A stretch of 23,490 bases of DNA. Origin: Stramenopiles sp. TOSAG23-3. Lineage: Eukaryota; Sar. The stretch is taken from positions 1-23,490 of the forward strand of contig LT642316.1 in assembly GCA_900128585.1 (NCBI GenBank). Direction: 5' to 3'. The translations under genes were made by a program, and so were the position numbers. Numbering within the stretch: the first letter of the stretch is position 1; every line of letters starts with the position of its first letter. Of this stretch, positions 9,127 to 17,700 are shown one piece after another. Below the pieces are notes generated by a model. The model ran no database searches and was not told where the DNA came from. It worked only from the letters and a program-made list of their open reading frames with translations.

Positions 9127-9606
9127 ATGAATGTTCAGAAGGCATGCTTCGTGGCGCTTTTGGTAGTGCAACTATTGGTGCTGGCCACTGCGCTTAATCC
9201 TGATTTTAGCATGGCCATAAAAAGTGGCCCGATAACTTGTGATAGTGACAAAGATTGCGGTATCCATGGGTCGTGTATGTCCGTCTCGAAAGAGGAACAT
9301 GGAGCAAAACACTGCGTTTGTGAAGAACCGTACATTAGTACCGTGGATGGCCAGGTACACAAGCCCTGCTCTTATAAGGGTACGTCGGCGATGGATATCT
9401 TTTGGTTAAGTCTTTTCTTTGGGTGGACCGGAGTCGACTGGTTTATTCTAGGAAGAAACGGCACGAACTGTGCGTACGTATGGATCGGTGTAGCAAAACT
9501 CCTTTCCCTCGGGGGGTTCGGGGTTTGGTGGGCATCCGATTGCGTAAGAATATTGGAACGAAACTTTAATGACGGTAACGGGATGCCACTGTATTACGAG
9601 ACTTAA
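9127..9606 (+). CDS. TM2-domain membrane protein with EGF-like ectodomain
   Basis: A 159-residue frame with a good start context (ACCACAATGA). Residues 1-22 are a signal peptide. Cysteines at 38, 44, 50, 63, 65 and 81, with the C-x-C pair HCVC, make an EGF-like module. Two membrane segments follow (about 89-109 and 115-137) with TM2 features: FFGWTGVDWFILGR, in which DWF replaces the usual DRF, and GVAKLLSLGGFGVWWASDCVRIL. The order signal peptide, Cys-rich ectodomain, TM2 is that of metazoan TM2D proteins. The general role of TM2 proteins is poorly known and no function is claimed here. The short C-terminal tail ends LYYET. Confidence 0.9.
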   Translation: MNVQKACFVALLVVQLLVLATALNPDFSMAIKSGPITCDSDKDCGIHGSCMSVSKEEHGAKHCVCEEPYISTVDGQVHKPCSYKGTSAMDIFWLSLFFGWTGVDWFILGRNGTNCAYVWIGVAKLLSLGGFGVWWASDCVRILERNFNDGNGMPLYYET

Positions 9607-9995
9607 AAAATGTGATGGAGATCAAGTGACTAAAAGTGTAAAATGATTCACACACTCTAAAAATCTTTGTGTTCTTCTACGTGTGCAGCTAATACGCTCA
9701 GGGCGCTTTAATTCCAAGATGAAGTAGAAGTATTGTGTTATCTGTTATCTTGTGACACATTTACACCAATTCGTTAAAACAAAATTTATTATCATTAAGG
9801 TAATTCTTTTAAAACAAAAAATTGGCTGTTATTGAAAATATTACAAAATATCTATATATAATTTGTTTTTCAACTAAGAACATTGTTTTTTTCAACTAAG
9901 AACTCATACTATATATAAAAGTTAGTATGTAATTTGTTTTTTTCAACTAAAAAGACCTCTTTCTCCTCCCCGCGCTCTCTTCTTTCACAAAGTTA
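9607..9995. other. AT-rich convergent 3' spacer with repeats
   Basis: This region holds the 3' ends of the TM2 gene (plus) and the helical anchored protein (minus). It is AT-rich and includes a three-copy TTGTTTTT-CAACTAA repeat and a small hairpin described separately. No gene is seen. Confidence 0.6.
9861..9954. repeat. Three-copy ATTTGTTTTT(TT)CAACTAA repeat with an intervening hairpin
   Basis: Copies at 9861-9881, 9882-9903 and 9931-9954 share T(T)GTTTTT followed by CAACTAA. Between copies two and three, CATACTA (9905-9911) and TAGTATG (9923-9929) are perfect 7-bp inverted arms. It lies in the 3' spacer between convergent genes. Confidence 0.8.
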
Positions 9996-11192
9996 CTATG
10001 AAATTCTGCGCTTTGACGAGTCTTTTACGCAAAACTTTCCTTTTTTATACCCGACGATGGAGAAAAGGGCAACAACAAAAACAACCAACAAGAAAGGAAA
10101 ACTGTGAGACGAAACTGCAGCATCTGTGTCACTGTCCGACAGTATACTATTCGCATAATCCCAATAAGCCTCGTTCGAAAGGCCTCCCCCTTCCCCAAAA
10201 TTAAACGTGGCAACCGGCCTCTCGTTACGGACGGCTTGCGGGGAAACTCCAGCCAAGTCTCGCTTCATAAGCCCTAGAATGGAAACGTAGTGAGTGTGCA
10301 TATCGAACTGATCGCCCCATGTACCATCTGCGTTCTGGCTGTTGAGAAGAACACTTTTGCTTTGTTCTAATAGGTTGGGAGAAGGCGCGCGCCCACCTTC
10401 AAGGGGGTTCTCTTTTACCCCAGCAACATCTAGCGCATCCAGTATCTCTCCCACGAGTTCGAAATCATTAAAATGTGTGGCTACCTCCAATGTCTGAAAC
10501 AAGTAATTAAATTCTCCTTCTAAACTTTTTGTAGACACACGCGTAAGCCCAAATTCCCCAGTCACATAAACAATATGAAGCACCATCATGGTGTTGGATT
10601 TCGACATCATGTACTCGTTCGCGCCCATCCCCGTGCTTGGCAGCCTGTACGGTCGCAAATGTTTCACCAAGCCCAAAATACGCTCGTGCTCCCATGCTGG
10701 ACCAAGCCGCAAACCAATGCGTTTCGCAGCCCACGTGATGACAAGCAAAAAATCCATTGAACCTGAGGGAATGTCCTCATAAATGCCCTGGTCGTGCCAT
10801 GGTGCCATTTCTTTCAGCCCGCGTACCACAGCTTTCTCCAGTACACGATAATTTACCTCGTAGTCAGTACTGTCTGCGGTGGACGGTGCTGGCGCGCCAA
10901 GGGGTACCTGCAGGCCGTACCGTTTTGCGTTGAACAACGTGAGGACCAAACTGATAGAACACTGAGAGTTGCCCTTATTAACACACTTGCTCAAGTCCTT
11001 TAAATCATGTTTCAGTCCGTTAATGATTCCCTCCGACCGCATCATCGAGAGAGCATACTTCCGGCGCCTTGGAAAAGTACCAATATTCCACCAGGCGCTC
11101 AATATGTCCGAGAAATGGGCTTCCAAACACTCCTCATTTAGAGTGCAATCTTCCAAAAACGAAAGCGCCTTCTCGACCGCCTTTTGTGACAT
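9996..11192 (-). CDS. Predicted C-terminally anchored alpha-helical protein with a QW-like motif
   Basis: A 398-residue frame from an ATG at 11192 to TAG. It has no N-terminal signal peptide. The body is alpha-helix-rich, and residues 274-310 contain LLNSQNADGTWGD followed by HYVSILGLM, which resembles the QW motif of squalene/oxidosqualene cyclases and related alpha/alpha toroid proteins. Only one clear copy is seen and the catalytic DxDD or DCTAE motifs are absent, so a cyclase activity is not claimed. WHDQGIYEDIP (132-142) and FNDFELVGEILDAL (241-254) look like further conserved-type helices. A single membrane span (365-381, FPFLLVVFVVALFSIVG) is followed by a basic 17-residue tail, predicting a large cytosolic N-part and a C-terminal anchor. 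An in-frame TAA lies 27-25 bases upstream of the ATG. The frame is convincing as a gene. The family is not recognised with confidence. Confidence 0.8.
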   Translation of the reverse strand: MSQKAVEKALSFLEDCTLNEECLEAHFSDILSAWWNIGTFPRRRKYALSMMRSEGIINGLKHDLKDLSKCVNKGNSQCSISLVLTLFNAKRYGLQVPLGAPAPSTADSTDYEVNYRVLEKAVVRGLKEMAPWHDQGIYEDIPSGSMDFLLVITWAAKRIGLRLGPAWEHERILGLVKHLRPYRLPSTGMGANEYMMSKSNTMMVLHIVYVTGEFGLTRVSTKSLEGEFNYLFQTLEVATHFNDFELVGEILDALDVAGVKENPLEGGRAPSPNLLEQSKSVLLNSQNADGTWGDQFDMHTHYVSILGLMKRDLAGVSPQAVRNERPVATFNFGEGGGLSNEAYWDYANSILSDSDTDAAVSSHSFPFLLVVFVVALFSIVGYKKGKFCVKDSSKRRIS

Positions 11193-11802
11193 ATTTCCCT
11201 CGTGTATTGCTAATAATTATATATCGTTAAAGTTAAACGTTAAACGAAGATACAGAACGAAACCCATTTACCATTATTTCTGAAATCAACAGGTATTGAA
11301 ATTTGATGTTTATTTTATATTGCACAAATGATCTGTGTTCTTCTATTATTATAATAATAAAACCACACACACCGCCGGTCGGTATTTTATAATTTAAATT
11401 ACCGCGACGATCTTTTCTGTGAAATATGGGAGAAAGGAAGAAGGAAGAGAGCGAGAAGAAGAGAACGAAAGGAAGAAGAAAGGAAGAAGAAGTTGGAAGA
11501 TTAAATATTATTATTATTATATAAAAATTGATGGAGGAAGAAGAAGAAGAAGGAAGTTGTCTCACATCTTCTTTTCTTCTTCTCTGCTTCTTCTTCTATT
11601 ACCAGCTCGATAATATAATAATATTTTTATATATATCGTATAATTATATCATCAACATAATAAATACAAGCAAAATCGATAAAAGATCAAATAAATTGAT
11701 GCATTAAGACATACGTATTTATGTGCACTTAGAGAATCTGCGTCGTTTTGTATAGGAAGGCACCGTTGAAGGGCTCTAGCTAAAAAAAAAATATTGCCGG
11801 AT
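11193..11802. other. Divergent promoter region, purine/pyrimidine-rich
   Basis: Spacer between the start of the anchored helical protein (minus) and the CDF-like gene (plus). It contains a roughly 80-bp GA-rich tract (about 11419-11503), TTATTATTATTAT, and a GAA-rich block (about 11533-11555) followed by a CTT-rich block (about 11567-11598) that can pair with it. The minus-strand open frame at 11233-11565 is translated simple repeat and is not a gene. Confidence 0.6.
11533..11598. repeat. GAA-rich / CTT-rich inverted low-complexity pair
   Basis: GAGGAAGAAGAAGAAGAAGG is followed after about 12 bp by CTTCTTTTCTTCTTCTCTGC and TTCTTCTTC. The two blocks are roughly reverse complements and could form an imperfect hairpin about 200 bp upstream of the CDF-like start codon. 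Confidence 0.65.
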
Positions 11803-12651
11803 ATGAACAACACACAATTGAGTGGAAGCGCCGCGGCGGGCGACGAGTCCCGTGAGCGTTTGGTACAAACAGATAGAGCGGGGCCGAGCCCGCGTCGGGT
11901 GGCGAAAAAGACCAAGGGGATGGCAAACAATACGACGGTGCTGTGGGCACTGATCATTCTCGTCGGGATTGTAACAGTTGCCCAGTACATCGCTGCGGCT
12001 TATAGCAAAAGTCTGGCCCTTACAGCGGACGCAATCCAAAATACTGTGGACCTGACGACCTATATTGCTAACTTATACGTAGAATATGTAGTGCTTGAGA
12101 ACCTGGGGGAACACAGTTGGAGAGTAGATCGGCTCAATATTGCATCGGCAATTTTTTCATTGATCGGCCTTGCCGGGGTTGGAATATACATACTAGGGCA
12201 CGCCCTTTACCGAATGAATCGTCCGTCCCACGTGGAAGCTACCACAATTGACGCTACACTACTGCTCGGGTTCACGCTCGTTGGGCTAATGTGCGACATC
12301 GGCTCATTGGTCATTTTTAGCGTGTTTGCCCAAACAACTTTGGAAGATGGCCGAAAGAACGTGAACATGATATCTGCAATGGCTCACGTAGTTACTGATT
12401 TTATTCGGTCCCTCTTCGTTGCTGGTGGGGCTCTTTTGATATATTTTCAGCAAACAAAGATTATAAATTGGAACGTCAAGGAAGATCAAATGGACGCCAT
12501 CCTGTCGCTGTTGATAGTCGCGTGTATATTCTCTGCGTCGTTCTTTTTGCTACGAGAAATTCTGCACCTCGCAAAACATGGCGACCACAGAATTAAACTT
12601 TTGCGGTGCCAGGCCGAGAAGAAAGAGGGGAGGATGGACGTGGAGATATAG
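11803..12651 (+). CDS. Cation diffusion facilitator (CDF)-like six-span membrane protein, atypical metal site
   Basis: ATG at 11803 is chosen, since the frame can be extended to a TTG at 11794 but that is not a likely eukaryotic start. The product is 282 residues. Six membrane spans are visible (about 44-66, 70-98, 112-134, 151-175, 187-215, 231-253), as in CDF/ZnT transporters. TM2 reads SLALTADAIQNTVDL and TM5 reads NMISAMAHVVTDFIRS, matching the paired HxxxD metal-site helices of the family. TM5 keeps H195 and D199. In TM2 the usual His is Gln79, with D83 retained. The TM4-TM5 loop is short and has no His-rich stretch, and only about 30 residues follow TM6, so the usual cytoplasmic C-terminal domain is missing. 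A metal transporter of altered specificity, or a family member without transport, are both possible. It converges with PEX11, 128 bp away. Confidence 0.85.
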   Translation: MNNTQLSGSAAAGDESRERLVQTDRAGPSPRRVAKKTKGMANNTTVLWALIILVGIVTVAQYIAAAYSKSLALTADAIQNTVDLTTYIANLYVEYVVLENLGEHSWRVDRLNIASAIFSLIGLAGVGIYILGHALYRMNRPSHVEATTIDATLLLGFTLVGLMCDIGSLVIFSVFAQTTLEDGRKNVNMISAMAHVVTDFIRSLFVAGGALLIYFQQTKIINWNVKEDQMDAILSLLIVACIFSASFFLLREILHLAKHGDHRIKLLRCQAEKKEGRMDVEI

Positions 12652-12681
12652 GAGAGAGAAATAAGCCTTGACTTAATCTTA

Positions 12682-12691
12682 GGGGGGGGGG
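12682..12691. repeat. G10 homopolymer in a convergent spacer
   Basis: A run of ten G lies 30 bp past the CDF-like stop, inside the short 3' spacer shared with PEX11. No other feature is seen in that 128-bp spacer. Confidence 0.85.
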
Positions 12692-12779
12692 TTTTAATGG
12701 AATTAAAGAAAACTTTACTTCGTATTCATTCCTATCATATGGAAAAAAAACAAGAATACGATATTTAAAATTCTTAACA

Positions 12780-13454
12780 CTACAATAAATTTTTTTTCGC
12801 CATGAGCCCGTGCAGCACTACTAATGAAGATATTGAGCCTAATATCCCAGTCGCGCCGTCGGTAAAACCAAACCCAAACCCATTTTTCAGTGCCACCAAT
12901 ATCATACAAAAACGGTGCACCATGTCCCTTTTTAATTCCATCAATTTATTGGCGACGTCGTCGCGGCGATTTGTAACCCCTGCGCTCATGGAATTGTCTT
13001 GAATGTTTGAGATCGCCAAATAACTGAGAGCGAAATAAAATGAATAACCAATACCACGAAATTTCCAGGCTATTTTCTTGAAAAATTTTTCGTGCGGAGT
13101 TACGCTACTAAACAACTTCAACTTGGCGATCCACAACATATGATCGCCTATGTACCAGAGTGCGACCGCGTAACCTGCCAGCATTTTCAAGTAGTCTTCC
13201 TTCTTCGTGTCACTTCCACTTGTACCTATTCCAGCCGCCGCTTTACTGCCTTTCTTCATTTCTGGGATAAACTTTCCTAACCGAAACACTTTCCGTGCCA
13301 TGCTGAAATTTTTTTCCACTATTTCACAGCTGTTCGAGACAAATGGCATAGAGTTTAATGTGTAATATTTCACCGCACGGCCACCATATTGGAGCAGTTT
13401 CGTTATCTTGTCCCGGCCACCCAAATCTTTCAACAGGACGGTAAGCGAGTCCAT
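12780..13454 (-). CDS. PEX11: Peroxisomal membrane protein PEX11 (peroxin-11)
   Basis: A 224-residue frame from an ATG at 13454 to TAG, the usual PEX11 length. The N-terminus has the family pattern LGGRDKITKLLQYGGRAVKY (11-30), followed by ARKVFRLGKFIPE (53-65), the amphipathic region that remodels the peroxisomal membrane during elongation and fission. A central hydrophobic part (GYAVALWYIGDHMLW) and the C-terminal GFGFTDGATGILGSISSLVV (194-213) match the conserved C-terminal anchor. There is no signal peptide, as expected for a peroxin inserted from the cytosol. It is divergent from the giant secreted protein, with a 1.3-kb spacer, and convergent with the CDF-like gene. No functional link to the neighbours is implied. 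Confidence 0.95.
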   Translation of the reverse strand: MDSLTVLLKDLGGRDKITKLLQYGGRAVKYYTLNSMPFVSNSCEIVEKNFSMARKVFRLGKFIPEMKKGSKAAAGIGTSGSDTKKEDYLKMLAGYAVALWYIGDHMLWIAKLKLFSSVTPHEKFFKKIAWKFRGIGYSFYFALSYLAISNIQDNSMSAGVTNRRDDVANKLMELKRDMVHRFCMILVALKNGFGFGFTDGATGILGSISSLVVLHGLMAKKNLL

Positions 13455-14103
13455 TTGTAAACGCTAAGTCCTGTGGGCTGGGGGTAAACGTATTAAATAC
13501 AATAATTATAATCCACAACCTACTTCCTTGGGAGCGTTTGTTCGTTTTAAAACCTTTCAACGTGTACGTTCATTAATTCTTCTCTGATCTTTTCTATGAT
13601 GATGAGGAGTTTCTTTGTGTAAAATAATAATAGAATAGAAAAAAAAGGAAGAAGAAAGAGATGGATGATGATGATGCCATGATGATTTTATTTTTTTGAT
13701 TCTTTTGTTGTTGTGTGTTCTTGTTGTTGGGTCGCCTATTTTTTATTCGTTGTTGATGTGTCATGTAATTAATACTAATATTTATTACCTTGAATAATAA
13801 TAATATAATAAAATAATAAAATTACTCAAAGTATGGTACGGTAGTGTGACTACGATTCCTTCCGGCTAATTAGACTAAGGAAGCGTAGGAGTTATTACGA
13901 TGCCAAGGCTCCAAAACAGGACGACTCCAAGCAAAAGCAAAAAAAGAATGATGTATTTTTATTTATTGGATTTATGCTCTGTGTATTATGTAGTTATGGA
14001 TTATATTCTAAAATAATATACAGTTTCTTCTTCTTCATTTTAATTATTTTTTCAATTCATTTCTCCTCCTGCTGAGGTCTGAGGCTAGACTACGAGTCCT
14101 CGT

Positions 14104-14121
14104 ATACTCGTATACGAGTAT
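14104..14121. repeat. 18-bp perfect palindrome within CTCGTA-rich DNA
   Basis: ATACTCGTATACGAGTAT is exactly self-complementary. It is flanked by further CTCGTA/TACGAG and TCCTCGTA copies (14091-14193), forming a local cluster of related short repeats about 640 bp before the giant gene. Confidence 0.85.
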
Positions 14122-14425
14122 CAGTTTCGGATTTTACTACAGCTCTCTCTCTCTCTTCTTGGACGACTCCTCGTCTCCTCGTACTCGTACTGGTAGTTAT
14201 AAGAAATAAGAAGAGGAGGAGATATATTATTATTATTAGTCTAGTAAGTCTATTATAATTATTCGTCTAAATTATAATACCTGCAGCACATTATTTTTAT
14301 AATGTACCGTAGCAGGGCAACAGAAGGGGAATTTTATGAAAACCACAAAGTAAAAAGAAGAGAAGAAGGTTTCATTTTTTTTTGTTGCATTTTTTTGTTG
14401 CATTTTTTTTTTATTATAATAATAA

Positions 14426-14445
14426 TAATAATAGATCTATTATTA
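14426..14445. repeat. 20-bp perfect palindrome centred on AGATCT
   Basis: TAATAATAGATCTATTATTA is exactly self-complementary. A second AGATCT with partial flank (TTAGATCTA) follows directly, and a similar TAATAGATCTA occurs near 1078-1088 in another spacer. Confidence 0.85.
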
Positions 14446-14751
14446 GATCTACGTAGTCGACTACTGCTGTCTTAATATTATTATTTATTATTATTTTTTC
14501 TTCTTCTTTTTTTTTGAAAAGAACAAGCAATGAAAACATTTAAATAATACGAATGCATTTCGTGATTATAATCGGATCACTCTCTCTCCACAATTTCACC
14601 TTTTTGAATTCCCTGTCCTTTCCGTGTCGATTTTCAGCAGTTGCTTGTCGAAGACAGACGATCCAACATCGGCCGATCTGCGCTTGAAAACATAAACGGC
14701 CAACAGAGCAAGAGGTATTTTTCGGTGCCCTTCGACCCCTTTCGTCAGGAA

Positions 14752-17700
14752 ATGGCCGTCAGAGTGTATGCCTCTTTCCTTTTTCTGATTGTAGCGCCAT
14801 TGTTCCTCAACGCTTGTGCGCGACCGTACACATCCTCAAATGGACGCCACTGTCTCCAAGGTCGTGCGCGAAAAATGTGGTCCGACGGTGAATTCTCAGG
14901 GTACGGGGACACGAACCGCACTGAAGCTGTGTGCAAAGCTGAGTGCGACAAGTACCCGGATGAGTGCGCTGGGTTTGACTACTATCGCCCTACCGGATCT
15001 TGCTTGTTTCGCGGGGGCAAACTGCCCGACTTGTACGAAGCGAGCAAGGAGGGCTTGTATAGGCGAGGGAATTGCTCGAATTCAGACGATTTTCACCACG
15101 CACTTCTTCCTGCCGCCATCGGAGGGACCTGTAAAACCATTGGAAAGGTTGTAGAAAGCATCGCCCGGATAAAAAACTTTCCGATAGCAGCCTGCCAACC
15201 CACAGACGGTTCGTTCGTTTTATTTTCTGGTACCGTGTGCAACGTAGATGGGGGGATATTGTGGGATAGTATGACTGTCGTCCAGGACCGCCTGGTTGGA
15301 AAAACCAGCAAAGACTGCACTTTTACAAGGGCTGAGGCAGAAGCAAACGGGAATTTGGATAAGCTGAAATTTTTTGGCCAGTGTGGGGAAGCGCCAGAAG
15401 CCCTGGAAACAGGTGGCCCTTTCCTGTCGGGACTGTCGGGCGGGGGGGGGTTTGGTCCATTCTTTGGTTATGTGGGCCATTATTTGCTCAAGGGTGAAAC
15501 GAAATGCGAAGTTTCGTTAAGCAAACGACAGTGTCGTCTGTTCGCTAAGTTGAGAGGGTTCCAGTTCAGTTTGAGCGGACAAAATTACAATAACCCTGAA
15601 GGGCAAGATGCGAAGTTTCAACAAAACATTCCAACGCTTCCATCCGGGTGCTACATTAACGAAGGAACAGTCGAGTGGAATAGAAACGATAACGCTCACA
15701 CATGCTACAACACGCATTCCGATGACGATAGCAGTACCATCGCGTGTGTCTGCGCTGTCCCCGTGCCCTCAAGTGCATGCTCCCTAAATTGCCCTGAAAC
15801 GAAGTTAGAACAGATCTCTTTAGATGGAGATTGTGGCGATGGGGATCTGGATGATAGCAATCGTCAAGAATTTTTGATTCCGAATACCCCCACTCACCCT
15901 GGTACGTTGGAAGGTGCTCGCGGCATGTGTGCGAAATTCTGCTCAAAGCTAGAGAAACAAAGCTGGGAAAGGGAGAAATGCAAATATTTTTCTGTGAGCT
16001 CGAATTTATTAGATGGTGCAGAGGATAAGTGCTACCAAGAGTTTCTCCCGGATGACTGCCTGTCTTACGAGCAGAACACCAACTCAAAACAAACTTATAA
16101 ATTGGGACCATGGCCCCACTGTTCTGTAAATAGAGCTTTTGGAGGTGTCGCGATTGATTATGAAAGCCAGTGGTCAACCCATGTAGCTACTCCATTTTAC
16201 GAAATTCCGTCCAGTGCGTGGAAACAAGTTACCATAGAATCATCCAACCTAGCGTGCAAACTAATTGGGGGGCACTTGGGCTCTACGGGCGCGTGGAGCA
16301 GCACCACTTCGCTACAATTCAGGTTCCTGGGAAGGAGCCTGGTTCGATGCGACATTACTATACCATACACATTCGTCGGAATAAAAGGCTCAATCGCCGT
16401 GACAAGTGTTGGGGCTTCCAGTGTAGGTGTGGAAGGCCTTTCTGGGTGGGGGATGGCTGCCGCCTACCAGTCGAGCGCAGCAGACGGTATGCCTTGCCCA
16501 TATGGCTATGCTCCAGTTACAAACAACAAAGACTGTGGCCTTGCGGCATCCCAGCTGCAAAAAACGTTTTCCACTGCCGCCGATGATACAAAAATACACG
16601 GCTGTTTCCTGGACACGGATGTTTACTTCAACAGCTTGGGCTTCGATGGGCCCTCTCAAACTGGAAAGCGTGTTTGTGCGAGCATTGCTGTCCCTACACC
16701 ATCGTCCATTTCCCTTGGGAATCATATAAGGCCGATTTTGAGAACGGACAGCACGACCACGATTTCTTCTTCCTCTACGCTTTCCTACGGAACGTCTGAG
16801 GGTCTGGGTTCATCGTCAGTTATTCGCATTGAAACTTCCCAGAGTACTGGCAGTGCTAATGATTTTGACGTAACGGTAAATTTAGAAGTATTGGTTCACG
16901 GAGAAAGTGGTGGTGAGCTGCCTTCTCCCCGTCACTCTCACTCACTGTTCATAGACAACGACTTTGAGAGAAACGAAATCCATGATCAAAAGCCTATTGT
17001 ATACATGTATGGTGGACGGCAAGGGAACGCCATCAGTGGCGACCTTTACGCAGTAAATGTTAGTAGCATGGCATGGACACGGCCCACCGTAGTGGACAAT
17101 GGGCAGCAACCAGGCCCTACTTACGGCCATCGCGTTATTGGTTACAAAAACTCGATGATTTCCTTCGGAGGATGTTGCCACGACAAGCAAGCACACAATG
17201 AGGTTTATTCGTTAGACCTGGACTCGATGACTTGGACCCGATTGACCGTTGGTGGATCAGCTCCCGACCCCCGAATGTACCACTCGTTCGTTAGGTGGGA
17301 AGATTCGGCGTACGTGTTCGGGGGGGTCGTTGGCTCGAATCCCAAATTAGTAGCGGCTGCTCCTTGTGCACGCCATGGTAAACGAATGAACATAATTAAA
17401 GCAGCAACAATCCCGACCTCTCCCTCTGTACTATTACCGTTTGTTGTGGACAACAAAGAGCCGACCCGCACTGCACTAACGTATGAAACGTGGATACGAA
17501 CGCCTGAAACGTTTCTCTCTTCCGCCGCGCTTGAAATAATTGGGGGTAATAGCAATAACCCTGATCACGGGTGGTACCTTAAAACAGATGCATCTTGCGG
17601 CGGTGGTTTTTGTCAATATTTAGGACAAAGTAACTTTTTTGGGTCTACTCCTGTCGACGAAGGCGTTTGGTACCACCTCGCTGTTACGATGTCCGAAGGA

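Larger units (their letters stand above)
13455..14751. other. Long AT-rich divergent spacer rich in simple repeats and palindromes
   Basis: The spacer between PEX11 (minus) and the giant secreted protein (plus) should hold both promoters. It has many ATT/AAT and GAT tracts, a duplicated GCATTTTTTTGTT near 14382-14405, and two perfect palindromes listed separately. The stretch TGTCCTTTCCGTGTCGATTT plus TCAG at 14614-14637 looks like a 3' splice site, so a leader intron is possible. No open frame here is supported. Confidence 0.6.

Noticed and set aside
11233-11565. 110-codon minus-strand frame with Ser and Ile runs
   Set aside because: It is translated GAA/ATT simple repeat in a promoter spacer.
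14200-14240. Similarity to 5120-5160 (GAGGAGGAGATATA followed by ATT repeats) as a dispersed element
   Set aside because: The shared part is short and mostly simple repeat, with no defined ends or target-site duplication.
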